64,000 nucleotides of DNA, taken from positions 62,001 through 126,000 of the forward strand of contig JAPDOI010001074.1 of assembly GCA_029168955.1 (NCBI GenBank). The letters are read 5' to 3'. This DNA comes from Aplectana chamaeleonis. Taxonomy: Eukaryota > Nematoda > Chromadorea > Rhabditida > Cosmocercidae. Below are positions 50,944 to 62,810 of this stretch, one piece after another. The notes beneath the pieces were generated by a model. It was given only the letters and a program-made list of their open reading frames with translations, made no database searches and was not told where the DNA came from. The first letter of the stretch is position 1. Each line of letters opens with the position of its first letter. The translations under genes were made by a program, and so were the position numbers.

Positions 50944-51263
50944 TTTGGCCGGCCGAAAGAGTGCCAGGTCGCCTGGCTGCGCCTTTCTTATCGTCCTCTG
51001 CGCTCATCATACTGACTCGGACACCCCGCGCGCTGGGTTGTCATTGCTCCGAAGACCCTAAACCTGTTGCAAAACTGTTGCCCTTGCACCCCACAACCCC
51101 ACCTCAGAACACGCAAACCTAAGGAAATGATCAGCCTTTGCGCCGACGGTGGGGGTGTTTGCCAGTGTTTAATTAAAGGGAACGGGCTACTCCAGCGTTG
51201 AGGAGCGTTGAGAGGCGCACATAGCGGGACCGCACGCACTGGCCACGTATGAACGCTGCCTTA

Positions 51264-51630
51264 GCTTGAGCTCACGTCAGCGGCAAGGAAATCGTGTGCC
51301 AAGAATGACCATTGATTTTCGCGCTACCTCGCAAAGTTGGACGCTGTCTACGCAAGTGTGTACATAACTGCAGGCAAACTACTCATGGTCGCCTCTGAAA
51401 TTCTAATCTAGTGAATGGACGGTACCGTCGATTGTCCTTCGCGATCGAGGCCCTGCCAACCGCATGGGTCGCCAAAGATGATTCCATTCCGTCCAATCGA
51501 TAGACAAGAATTCACGGAAGGAGTATACGTGAAGCCGGCTCGACCTCCAAAATCATGCGTTTCACAGGATCATTTTTTCCGTTGTTCAGTGGTATCATAT
51601 GGGAGATTCTGATGATCAGCGAAACCGCAA
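51264..51630. other. Gene-free stretch, nothing recognised
   Basis: It may include more of the RT pseudogene on the minus strand (weak resemblance only). No confident feature. Confidence 0.3.
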
Positions 51631-52010
51631 AGGTATATAAGAGCGTCCGCTCAAATTGTCCGCCCACGCGGGCGGCGTGCATGTCGAGCGGCTGTCGCGG
51701 AAGCATTTTCAGACCTGTGAATCGGTTAGACCTAGTGTATACTTCCCGCGACGCGCGCCAGCGACAGTGCATAGTACCCATAATGATTTTCGGTCGATAT
51801 ATACGACAGACACGATGTCGCGTCGGCGTCGCGGGAAGTATGCGCTAGGCCTTAGCGAAGAAATTAGACGAATAGTGAATTAAATCCCAGTCAGCTGTTT
51901 TCAGCCTTGGGAAGGTTCGTCCGAGAAATGTCCTCGCAACGGCCGTTCGACACTCACGCCGACCGAATGGGCCGACAGTTCCATTCGGACGGACTTCATG
52001 TGGGAAAACG
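51631..52010 (+). repeat. Inverted pair with TATATAAG box between arms
   Basis: 51636-51722 (gcgtccgctcaaattgtccgcc, gcatgtcgagcggctgtcgcgg) is imperfectly repeated in inverse orientation at 51913-52008. TATATAAG at 51632 and TATATAC at 51795 resemble TATA boxes. After the second comes a 22-codon frame (51815-51883, MSRRRRGKYALGLSEE...) that stops. It may be a transposon promoter and transposase relic, but no family was identified. Confidence 0.35.
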
Positions 52011-52139
52011 ATTCCGACTACAATTTGTGGCGCAGAGCATCAGCTCATCGAAAAAAAAGAGCTTGATCATTGTGATGCGTCTGTGCATAAGCTTAGTGAC
52101 AGTGCTGCATATGGGGATGTTCACGTAAGAATCGAGATG

Positions 52140-52860
52140 GTTCGGAACACAAAAATGCAGTCTTTTTTTCAAATCCTTGCATCTCTGACTCTCGTGTCAG
52201 AGATGCTCTAGCAGAATTTTCAGATAAGTCTTGAATAGAAAGTTATAACAATTCGAAGTTAAGCTTTTTTTCAGCCACAATTCGAACAAACCCATTCATT
52301 GGTCGCATATCCACTTCCTGCGAAGTAAAACATCGCGTCTGAATCGCCTTTCAATGCCGAGTAATTTCAAATCCTCCTCCACCACATCCGTCCAAAACTG
52401 TCGGCCCCGGGCCGTTTCCAGACACGAATTAGAAGCAGGGCTGGGCACACGTCCCGGCATGGCGATTTTGAATACCCCTTAGCTCGGTAATTTTCAGGCA
52501 CCCCCCCCCTATGGGAAATCGAAATCGCCTGTTTTCCGAGAAGTCGAGCACAACAGCCATGATCTTGACTCCCTTATTTTGATAAACCAGAGTATAAAAA
52601 AACACTGAATAAAGAAAATTTCGAAAATGTCAACAAAAAAGGTAGTGTAATTTTTAAACCTCCAAACAATCTTACGAAGAAAATTTTTAGTAAGAAGGTA
52701 GGTTGTGACAAAAGATAAAACAATTTTTTATTCATTACAATTCAGCAATTGCAAACAACAACAGAGCTACTTTTATTGCAGTAATTATTGTTTTTTATCA
52801 AATGTTCTCATGAACCTATGTATGAAGGATTAATCCGTGTTTGATCGTTCTGATGAAGAA
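52140..52860. other. Gene-free stretch, nothing recognised
   Basis: AT-rich with a run of C at 52501. No repeat partner was recognised. Confidence 0.35.
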
Positions 52861-52879
52861 ATTTTCAGAATTCTTTTGT

Positions 52880-53815
52880 GTTGTGGAACCACGTAGGGAT
52901 TGATGACATGCGTAGGGAGTGGAAAACCCGATTTTTATCCACGTAGAATGCCGCAATCCCTTAGAGACTCGGCTCGCCGTGCGATATGGTGTGTGTACGC
53001 AGCTACACAGTGCACACGGGAGTGGAGGCGCACACAATATTAATAAACAAACGTATTTTATTACAGAACGGGGAAGAGAAAAGGATCGAAACTGAAGGAA
53101 ATGGAAGATGATGAAAATTATCTGTTCTGGATGTACCAATTTTAAAAATTTAATGTAAACAAACAAAGTTGAAGCAGGGGTAAGTATTTAGACTTGACAA
53201 GTTTAATTCAAACGAACCTAGTTGATCAAAAGTAGCATTAAACATGCGAGCAAACGATATTGTGGGAAAGAGGAGAATCTGGCAAACAATTAAGCTTCAA
53301 CAAGATTGTTTTTTAATGTGAGTTAAGGACCTTAAATCTCGTCCCGGTTTTACCCCGAAAACCGGGACAAAACCGGGACGAGTTTTAAGGTCCTTAAATC
53401 ACGTTGAATATCAAAGCTTCTGTTACATAAATGTTTGCCAGAATCTCCTCTTTCTACCAATGCTCTTAGTTCTCATGATTAATGCTGTTTTTAATCAACA
53501 AAGTTCATTTGAAGGAACCTTGTCAAGTCCGAAAAATTCACCCTGCTCCAATTTAGTTTATTTACATTACATTCCTGAAATGGTTAAATCGAAAGCATCC
53601 TATTTCTGCCTTATTTTACTTCACTTTCATTTCTTTTCTCCTCCCCGTTCTGTAATAAAACACATTTTTTATAAATATTGTGCGCGCGTCCACTCCAGTG
53701 TGCGCTGTGTAGCTGCGGACAAACACCATATCGCACGGCGAACCCCGTCTCTAAGGAATTGCGGCATTCCAGCTGGATAAGATTCGGGTTTTTATGTACA
53801 GGGTACTTCTCAAGT
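52880..53815. repeat. Large imperfect fold-back element with tight hairpin core
   Basis: 52900-53315 is inversely repeated at 53405-53815 (landmarks: accatatcgcacggcgaacccc, ttctgtaataaaac, gccagaatctcctctttc and their inverses), with many substitutions and indels. The centre (53322-53400) is a near-perfect hairpin of AAGGACCTTAAA plus CTCGTCCCGGTTTT repeats. No coding region; frames are read-through. Confidence 0.8.
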
Positions 53816-54258
53816 AGGAAGATACGATTATTTGCTTCTTTCACTGAATTTTGCAGTCTTCAATTTTTACAGTCGGCTCTCTTCATAAGTCATTCTCATA
53901 GACGAAATTCCGTTGGCTAGTTTTTATATTGACCGTGATATCTGTATTTTTAGTCTGCCATAATACAGCCATTCGCTAATCCTTTTTCTGAACGTTAACG
54001 ATCTCGCTTCTAATAGCTTCGCTTCTAATCGGTTACCACCCGCGTAATCACCGAACGTTGCACCAAAGAAACATTAAATCACATCAATCCTTACTTGCTA
54101 CAAGATAACAGAGTAGTGTTTATTCCTTCATCAAAACAATCAAACACATGTATGATCTTTCCTCATAGACTTGTCAATGGAAAGCTTAGACAGCAACTAT
54201 GAATTTTCGAGACTAAAACCTGCATCTCTATCAATAATTTGAATTCTGTAAATGTTTG

Positions 54259-55395
54259 TCATAAAAAAACGGAGAAGAAGATATGACAAACCAGAGGAGA
54301 ATCATGTATTGTTTTGCTCCTGAAATTCGACAAAACATGCACTTCGATTTTTTTTTGGTGTCCGGTAAAGGCACGCGCCTTTGCCTTCTCTGGAACCTTC
54401 AATATGCCCTCCCCTATGGTTAACCGGGACGCGTGCCCAGCCCTGCTCAGAAGCATCCTTGGAGTGTGTTGGACGAGACGATCTGGCGGTCTTCTTAAAA
54501 TGCACCCATACAAGAAAAGACGATCCTCCGTCGCCGCTTGAGATGGCGTTGGGAAATGTTGGCACCTCCCTCGTGTCAAACGTTGATGTAATGCGTCGAT
54601 TCCATTGTAGAGATCTTCGTTGTGGCTCATCCGCGGCCAGGAATATCTAAGCAAACATCTGAACAGCTTCCTCTCTGTGCAATTTAACCTTTCCATCTGC
54701 GTCTTCGGTGCTGCCCACGTCTCCGATCGTTAAATCATGATAGCGGATAAGTAGACGCGTAACTTAACTTCATCCGCGATGGGGGTAGACCACAAACACT
54801 TGGTTAGAGAATTGAATGCAGACGTAGCTTTCGCACATCGTTGTCGAATATCCGCTGCATAACTACCATCGTTCTTCAGCAAACAGCCCAAATAACAGAA
54901 ATCGTCCACCAGTTCGATACGTTGTGCCTCCACACAAACTCCCGTTGAAGGCCTGTGAGAGACCCACATCTGCTTGCATTTGCCGGGACGAAGACGGAGT
55001 CCATAGACTGCGGCATACTTCGAAACGAGGTTCACAATCCTTTGCAGTTTTTGTTTTGTGTGAATAACACAATGTCATCGGCGTACTCCAGGTTGACAAG
55101 GGAGCGTCCTGATAGTGTCAGTATCACGTCCGCAAGAAACTGTTCTGCAACTCTTCGCTTGTTGTCATCAATCGAGATTGAACAGAAAAGGTCCTGCACA
55201 GCTCCGTGCCTTACCTCTGTTTTCACCTCGTAGGCTGGAACTGCTGCTGTTATTCCTTTGTTTATGTCCACGATTAGTCGAACATACTTTTCTGGGACTC
55301 CATCGGCTCGCAGAGCGTTGAGCAATCGGTCAAGTTGAGGAGAGTCGAATGCGGCTTCAAAATCCAAAAAAACAAGCTGTAATGGCTTTAAATAC
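54259..55395 (-). pseudogene. RTE-like LINE reverse transcriptase pseudogene
   Basis: Reading from 55395 downward: LVFLDFEAAFDSP (motif A) and YADDIVLF (motif C, catalytic YADD) in 55367-55032; LRLRPGKCKQMW and the thumb-like DDFCYLGCLLKNDGS in 55035-54730; then ERLNCTERKLFRCLLRYSWP and the RTE C-terminus in 54696-54259. Stops and frame changes near 55032 and 54730 break it. The segment between motif A and YADD that normally holds the GVRQG-type motif B is garbled. The endonuclease and N-terminal RT part are absent. It is a dead 5'-truncated copy. Confidence 0.85.
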
Positions 55396-55543
55396 CGCTG
55401 TCAATAAAAGCGGATGGAAACTCCCCGAGAAAGTTTGAACCTCTTAATAGTTACAGTGAATAAAAAAGAGGTTTTCATGCACTAAGAAAGCAATTTAATG
55501 ACGTGAGAGTGATAAAATAGCCTTTTTTCAAATCCTATGTTAA

Positions 55544-56027
55544 AGGCAGTGTTCGCGATGATTTTCGTCCCCGAGTTTTTCACACAAAACAATGCGTTGG
55601 CCTCCAAGTGTTAGCAAAATTACGAAGAAACGGCAAGAAACGCACTAAAACGTCGTATTTCGGTGACATTATTCTATAACATGGACTAGTTGTCCGGTTG
55701 GATGAACATGTTCATGGTGTTTGTCACCGGTGGAAAAATGGGTCAATTGAAATTAAAAGAATATTTTATGCAAAGCAGGATTGGTAAGAGCCCTAAGGAA
55801 ATAACGGAGCAATAGAGAGTAGAGAATTGCAAAGGACGGGTTTGCAAAAGATTTCATTGTCACAACAAACAGTTCCTGTGATACTTAAGAGGCGGGGTGA
55901 TACTTAAGGATTTCGCGTACTTCTGGTGCGTTTTTCTCAATTTCTACGTCATTTTAGTTCTAACCGGGGGCCACATAATCGATATAGCGAATAATCTCGA
56001 AATTGAAGATTATCGTGAACACTGCCT
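55544..56027. repeat. TTAA-flanked TIR element, subfamily W
   Basis: It begins AGGCAGTGTTCGCGATGATT and ends TTATCGTGAACACTGCCT. TTAA is on the left (55540-55543) and CTAA on the right. Its interior is colinear with 2053-2670. Confidence 0.65.
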
Positions 56028-56039
56028 CTAATCAATTTT

Positions 56040-56875
56040 CTGTAGGCGAAACACAGTACCTGTTTAGTGCACAAACGGGTGCATCGACTGCCTCTTGCTA
56101 CACCGATAAACGTTGATTGAATTTTACATCAGAAAAGTTTGTCTCCATTGAAGATCCTGGCGACGTAATGTGCAAAAAAAGCTCGAGTTTGGAACCTTAT
56201 AACTTTCTTCAAAAAAAAACTCTTGAAAATTCTAGAACGCTCTAGCGATGCACATAAATTGAAAACGGCATTTTTTGTGTTATACACCATCTCGGTTCAT
56301 CAGCGAACAACCTTATACTGAATTCAAGCGCTCAGGTGTGCCGGGACGTAACTTTGATTCCTTTTTATTGTGAAATTTTCGACTTCTCAGAACACACATC
56401 AGCAAAAACGCCTGGGGAACTATCAAAATGCGTGCTTTTTGATCGAAGAGAATTTTTTTATAATTCTGTTGAAATAACGGTTTGTACAACATGTGCACGA
56501 TGGCAGCTCTATGTTATTTGCAAGGAATTTTCTGTAGGTGTGGGAGTGAAAATAGGAAATCCGGTAATGATTCATCAGAAAATGTGTACCTTCAAAGCCC
56601 TTAAGTGAATTTTCCTGGGTTTGTTTGATATTCGGCTCTGCTACAGTACGTGCTGTTAAGTCGTTTTCATTGAAACGTTTTTGTTTACATTCAATAGACC
56701 CTAAAAAATGCACAACGGCTGCATGAGGTGGGAAAACAATTTCCTATCGAGGAGGGGAAGAAAGAAAATAGCGCAAGAAAAATGAATTTTGGCGAAATGC
56801 ACTGGGAAAGTTTTGCTTCAATTCCCTATCTTTCGAATTATGCACTCTGCAGACGAAATTGCGTAAAATACTGAG
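56040..56875. other. Gene-free stretch, nothing recognised
   Basis: Short frames at 56336-56608 and 56423-56713 overlap on opposite strands and lack domains. Confidence 0.35.
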
Positions 56876-56880
56876 AAATT

Positions 56881-57503
56881 TGTGGGGAAGTTCCCGAGGA
56901 CAATAGACCTGATTTGGTCGTCATCACTCGGTCGAGGGGAGAGGAGCGAGACGTCCCCCCGGAGGGGGACGTCTCGCCCCTCTCCCTTCGAATTATACAC
57001 AACGATAAGGCGTTCAAAACAGTCAACTCGGGGGAGAACAAGGGAAGTTCGCTTCACAGTTGTTTCCATGCCGCCCCCCAAACATGATAAACGCGAAAAC
57101 AAAGCCGCAGCGTATACGGTGAGTCGCGAGGTGGCCTCGCATTTCGCAATTTGAGGGGGTAGATCTGCCACTCAAGGACAACGTAAGGCATCTCTGTCTG
57201 GATTTCAGGGAAGCTAATAAGCTTCTCTATAACCTCTAGTCAGAGGTGAGTATTTTTGGACCGATCGCAGGTTTTCAAGAACAGGAGATTGTCGAAAACA
57301 GCGAGTTCTAGCAAGCTAATTATTGATCAATCATTGAACAATGGGAAGATCTGCAGTCGGGAGAACAAGAGAACTCCTGCTGTGGGAACTTCCCCTATTA
57401 CTCTACTGTCGAGACGTCCCCTTCGCCTACCCCTAATTCGGGGGAAGTTCCCCAGTTGTTCCGAGCGAAGTTCTGCTGTCGTTCTCGGGAACTTCCCCAC
57501 GAA
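56881..57503. repeat. TIR element with GGGGAAGTTCCCGAG ends
   Basis: TTTGTGGGGAAGTTCCCGAG at the left mirrors CTCGGGAACTTCCCCACGAA at the right. A near-perfect GC hairpin (GGGGAGAGGAGCGAGACGTC and inverse, 56936-56989) lies inside, and GAGACGTCCCC recurs at 57413. No transposase. Confidence 0.65.
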
Positions 57504-58300
57504 TATCTGAGTACGGAGCGCTATCCCGATCTATTCAAAAATCAACCGCAGTCGCCTACTTTTACGTTCTGCTTTATTTCTTTTGGATGTCGAATTTCAC
57601 ATTTGAAATGTGTAGATGCCTAGTCTCCATCACAAAACAAGTGTTTGGACCTTGTTGATGTTTGAAATCCAAGAAAATTGTCAATGGGCTATAGGAAAGT
57701 TGGAGAGCAACCAACACGCTAATGATTCGGGAAGAACTAGAATGATGAAGATAACTGTTGATGGAAGCGTTCCCAGTAGGAAATTCTTACAGCTTCTTTA
57801 ATTAAAGGTAAAGGTTGGGTGATGAGTGAAGCATACAAAAAAAATCTGCCAGACTGCACGAAGGGTCCTGAAGCGGCACCTTCGGAATCTAGACACTCAA
57901 CCCCATCATCCAGGAATCCCGCCTAAAAATCAAAAGCCGATGCTGAGAGAAGCACCGTATCATAGCTGCCTCGAAAGGAGTACAATACCGCTCATAACAT
58001 GTGTCCCAAAACGCGTCGGCGACGCGAAAGCGCGTCGGAAACGTCGTTTTCGTTCAGAGTGAACGATTTCGGAATCTGAAAACACCGTTCGATGTTTCGC
58101 TGACAGCGGACTCAAGTGTTTAAAAAATTGCTTAAATCGACTAAAGACATCGATATGAGCACAGTGATCCATTTTTAATGTTTTTAGGCAAGGTTTCGTC
58201 ATTTTCCATTTGCTGAAGTACCTAGGGCGACCAATACAAGGGCGACTCTCCGCTAATTGTGCAGTCATCGACTAGCCGTGTTACGGTAAGGCGCTGCTCA
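57504..58300. other. Gene-free stretch, nothing recognised
   Basis: A GC-rich patch at 58010-58060 (gcgtcggcgacgcgaaagcgcgtcgg) has short internal palindromes. No exon is supported. Confidence 0.35.
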
Positions 58301-58309
58301 CGCAAGCAA

Positions 58310-60260
58310 AATAAAAACGATTTTGACCGGAGCACTTCAAAAATCTGATTTGAAATCGTATTTACTTCTGAAATCAGGAATTCCAATTTTTTTTCAAACT
58401 TTTAAAATTTGCAGTTTATTTCGATTTTTCGAAACTTTCCATTTATTTTAACTCTTGAAAATAACTCTGATATAAACTCGTATTTATTCTTGAAATTAAA
58501 ACGACGACTTTTTTCAGATTTCAAAATTTTCAATTTATTTCACTCTCAAAAAATTTCAGTTTATTTCAATTGTTGAAAAAGAAAAATCGTATTTATTCTG
58601 AAATTAGGAACTCCGACTTTAACCAGATTTCAGAAATTTCCAGTTCCTTTCAATTTTTCAACATTTTCAATTCATTTGAATTTTTGAAAAATCTGAATCC
58701 ACCTGAATTTTAAAAAGGTTTATAGAAACTCCGGGAATTTTTGTTTTAATTCAATTTTTTCAACATTTTAACTTTATTCAATTCAATTCAACTTAAGAAT
58801 TGAGGCCCTGCTGAGAAACTCCGTACTTAAACTTCCCTTCAAAGTCAGACACTTTTAATGCAATATTGAGATTTGGCCGTTAGCGTCTCGCGTCAGATCA
58901 CGGGCCCCTAACATGCGGTACAATTACTGGCCGCGCAACTCCTCAGCTGGGCCACCTCGCCACACACACACAGCACCGATCAATCGAGATAGAGTGTCAA
59001 CTTTCAATTATTTTATGAAACTCTCTTATCGAGTCCAAATGCAACAAGCATTGAAGATGTTTCGCAAAATTTCAGAAGTTTAGGTACGAGGGTTTGTCTA
59101 CAGATTTGGAACCTTGGCAGAGCTCGACTAGTGTGACCCGGCGCCCCTCACATGCTGGCTGATTTACCAACGCGAGCTGGCTTTCTCCGCCGCCACTGAC
59201 CATCACAATACCGACTGGATGGTCCACACAAGACGTAAATATTGAAAAATCTCCCCTAAATATACGTTCTCACTCACTCAGCGTCAAAATGTTAAAGAAT
59301 TCCAGAAATCGTAAACCTTTAGGAATTAAAAAAATTGATTTTACAGATTTTTTGTTTTTTATCAAAAATCTATTTCTCATTTAATGTTTTCAATATTTTG
59401 TTTTTTTTCTCTGGAATTCCCATAATTTTCACTTTTTTTATTTTTTTGAATCTGGTATCTTTATAATAGTTTTTTCAAGTTTAATCTTTTCAATTATTGA
59501 TTGCTATTTTCTTGTATACTTATTTATTAAAGTCTCTTATCGATCCAAAATGCATCCAGAATTGCAGAAATTTCAAGATTTTAGAAGTTCTAGGGCTTTT
59601 ACGAGGGTTTGTCTACAGGTATGGAACCTTGCCAACGCTGGTCCGGTGCGTGACCCTGCACCCCTCACATGCTGGCTGATTTACCAACGCGAGCTGGCTC
59701 TCTCCGCCGCCACTGACCAGCACAACGTCGACGGGATTGACCACACAAGTCTGAAATACTGAAAAGTCTTCATTAAATATGCGTTCCTACTCTTTCAGCG
59801 GTCAAAATATTAACGAATTACAAGAATTACGAGTTTCTCAAATATCGAAAATTCCTATTCATTTCAAACTTCAAAAATTTCCAATTTTTTTTTCAATTTT
59901 AAGAAAAATTATGATGTGAAGTTGAATTTACTTCTGAAATTGAAAATTCCATTTTTTTTCAAAATTTTCAATTCATTTCAAATTTCAAAGTTTCCAGTTC
60001 ATTCAAAGTTTCAAGATTTCGAATTCTCGAAAACATTCTGATTTCAAATCGTAATTGCTTCTGAAATTGAAAAAAAATTCGATTTCTTTTTCACAATTAA
60101 AAAAACTTCCAATTCATTTCAAAATTCTAAAACTTCCAGATTATTTCAATTTTTAAAATTTCGATTTTAATTCAATTTTCGAAAAATTCTGATTTCCATT
60201 CGTATCCATCTTCGAGACTAAGAATTACGGTTTTTAAAATATCAAACATTCCATTTTTTC
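58310..60260. repeat. Degenerate AT-rich satellite with roughly 480-bp period
   Basis: The unit with ctcacatgctggctgatttaccaacgcgagctggct occurs at 59030-59240 and again at 59510-59770, about 490 bp apart. A weaker copy is at 58880-59000. Between them are tracts of TTCAATTTT, AATTCATTTCAAA words. Similar AT-rich words occur at 25130-25860. No gene. Confidence 0.65.
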
Positions 60261-61450
60261 CCAACAGACGGAAGAAAACAGTGAGTCCGTACTAACAAAA
60301 TCTGCGTCGAATCATTCAGCGTCTAGAGCAGAGATGAAACTTGTGAAAATCGTCATTTTTTCCAGAACCTGAATGGCGAAATTTCACACGAATCATCATT
60401 CCAGTCCTTGTTCCAGAATAAACACGGAATTTCTGGAGTTTGAGGATCATGTGTGAGTTTGTTCGCACACAAGTATCTCTCGGAAAGATGCCCGTGCTGT
60501 GGTACACCTCCCACACCATCAGCCCTATAGGTTGACCCGTCCTACACGCGCACCGTGCATACACCAGTGACCCTGTCTCGTCCAGAGCGCCAGTGGACCT
60601 CTATCGCGCCTGCGACGTCTATCCCGCGGCAACACTGAAGCCACAGAACATATGTGGGGATAATGTTTTATATGAACAGAGGTCATGTACGAACCATGTT
60701 AGGAGATTTGAACCTCTACATATGCATTCTTCTCCATATTTTCAGCTGAGAAGAGTTTTTTTTCGTAACGTTTTCGAGCTAGCGTTTGCCTAACTTTCGG
60801 ATTCGCAACTATCGCATACGTTCAGGATACTCTTCTGAGGGACATTGAATAAGCTTTTATTCAGAGAAATCAGAAATACAAGATGGCAGCCAATGAATTA
60901 TCTACACTACGAGGAATGAAAAACTAATCATTTACAAGCATTGTTTATACAGACAACAATTACACATGTACAATACAGAAGAGCGAGTCAGAAGAGCGAA
61001 AAATCAGAATCTGGAAACTAAAATGTAGAAGCACTGCCTCACGGTTAGAAGCTTGATTTACGATGATATATTAGGGGGAATCGGAATAGTTACACAATGG
61101 TTTTTTTCTTTCACAGTATTCAGTGTAGGAAAACTGGTACGCGTCTAATAAAAGGATGAAGACGTTCCACACCAAGTAAAACTGTAGAATACATCCATTA
61201 TTCGTTCCAGATCATGCTCAAAGTTCGGGCTGACCGTGCTCGAAGACGCTAATTTTGCAGTTGTCGAAATTTCCAAAATGATTTTTAATTTGTTTTAAAA
61301 AATTGGTCTATCATTGCCAAAATACATGACTTCAGGTAAGAAATTGTTAACAACTTCGGAATATCAGCATCCACAGAATTGACGAGAACCAGTTTTCTTT
61401 CAAATATTAACAACATGTGCACAATAGTATTAAAAAATACACAACCTACT
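60261..61450. other. Gene-free stretch, nothing recognised
   Basis: A minus-strand frame of 82 codons (60316-60564) is intact but has no recognisable domain or clear splice partners. Confidence 0.35.
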
Positions 61451-62498
61451 TCACAAACCTACCTCATCATCCCACTCAAAGGCGTCGTTTTCGACGCCGC
61501 TCGTCCCGGGGAGATCAGCAGCAGCATTCCGCTCTCTGAACGCTTTCCTTAGTCGACGCGCTCTGCTGTTCAGAGTGTCTTTAGCTCTCTTCCAGAGCTG
61601 TTCGCGAAGGTGTTCCGGGATTTCAAAGAACTTGAACAAGCACTGAAAATAAACGATATTTCAGAAAATGTCGTGGAAAGTGTTTCAAACAACTTTCTTA
61701 CCTTCTTCAGGAAGTGGACCTTATCTGCTGACTCTAGTCGGTCATCCAGGGCCTTATCCAGCTCGTCACCCTCATCCTCGTAAACAATTTCTTCCAGTTT
61801 TCGAATGAATTTTAAAGGGTCGCCGGTCATCTTTCTCAGATCGGCAACCCTTTCGGCGGAAGCCCATCTGAATATTAGCTCATCTGAAAAAATATTTGTT
61901 GAATCGTAGAACAATTCAATCGAAAGGTTTTTCCGAAATCACAAACCTTCCAGAGCTGCGGCTGGAGTCCTCCTCAGCACCTCCTTCATTTGCGCCAGCG
62001 CCCTTTCGTGGATGCCTTCGGATAGCAAGGCCTTGCGCTCTAGCTTTCGGAGCAACTCGGTATTTCCGAGCGCTCTCTCCTCCAGAGCGGTCAGCCTCCT
62101 TATCACCTCTTTCTCATAGGGGGTTGGGGAAGGAGCTCTCTCCCTCGGAAGAGTTATTGAGCTCCCCTCGCTATTCCCCGGCACAATCTCTAGCGCATCC
62201 TCTTCAATTAAACCATCGGTGGTGACTTGGAGCACCTTGATCTCACAAATCTCTTTGCGTCCCACAAAGAGAATCTGGAAAATACAAACGTTTTTACAAT
62301 CCAACAATAATGAAGATAGAGACTTACCTTCCCAGAGTAATTTCTTCCCCCCCATCTAACCCTTCTTGTCGCCCCGCAGACGACCTCTCCTTGAACGGCA
62401 GTGGTCGGCACCACATCAGACGTAGACGTAGACGGGAAGAATATAACAGCAAACCTTTTGCATATCACTATTCCTTCCAGCTTAGTATTTATTATCAA
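61451..62498 (-). CDS. BEN-domain-like protein, four exons, 5' end missing
   Basis: Exons on the minus strand are 62498-62328 (start uncertain), 62274-61947, 61883-61702 and 61642-61451, with phases matching. Introns are 53, 63 and 59 nt, with donors GTAAGT, GTTTGT and GTAAGA and acceptors TTTTCCAG, TTTTTTCAG and ATTTTCAG. The product is about 290 residues. Exons 1-2 give a small basic region (RRVRWGGRNYSGKILFVG) that may be Tudor/SH3-like, then a Glu/Leu/Arg-rich predicted coiled coil. The last two exons (GDPLKFIRKLEEIVYED ... LKKCLFKFF ... REQLWKRAKDTLNSRARRLR) follow the pattern of BEN domains, which bind DNA or chromatin proteins. No in-frame ATG occurs in the first exon, so an upstream exon is needed. 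The stop may be avoided by a further donor (GAG/GTAGGT at 61463). Confidence 0.6.
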
Positions 62499-62539
62499 GG
62501 ATGCTTATGTACCTTTTGCAACCAAGGCGTACAACGGTA

Positions 62540-62808
62540 AGTAAACTTTGAAGTATCATATTTAAAAATATTTTTTTCATTCATTTGTTTATTTATTTGA
62601 TTATGTATTTATTTAGTCACTTATTTAATTACTTGTTCATTGATCAATTAATTCATTAATTTGCTTATTTATTTATTTATTCATTCTATCATATGACTAT
62701 TTTTTAATCAGGGCATTTATTTATTTAATTAGACGCTTAATGAATTAGATGATTCGTTGACTTAATTTATTAACTCAATTATTTAAATATTTTTGTAATA
62801 AATTTACA
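62540..62808. repeat. ATTT/TTAA-rich low-complexity stretch
   Basis: Irregular ATTT repeats cover 62575-62790. They probably separate the BEN-like gene from the next element and may have obscured its first exon. Confidence 0.6.
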
Positions 62809-62810
62809 TA

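Larger units (their letters stand above)
48456..51260. mobile_element. Putative PIF/Harbinger-like element carrying nested insertions
   Basis: The left end GGCAGCGTCCATACGTCGCG and the inverse right end GGCAGCGTTCATACGTGGCC agree at most positions over nearly 40 bp. TTA flanks both sides (48453-48455 and 51261-51263), as expected for the 3-bp TSD of PIF/Harbinger. The interior holds hAT MITE copy 2 and the second TTACATGTAA element with the SL-like locus. No transposase was recognised; frames at 48735-49214 and 49283-49477 show no domain. Confidence 0.5.

Noticed and set aside
50231..50945. TTACATGTAA repeats as a CRISPR or telomere-like array
   Set aside because: Spacing is irregular, there are no unique spacers of constant length, and the repeats belong to a TIR element also present at 33.6-34.8 kb.
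60316..60564. 82-codon minus-strand ORF that might be an exon
   Set aside because: I could find neither a recognisable domain nor matching splice sites; it is left as unassigned.
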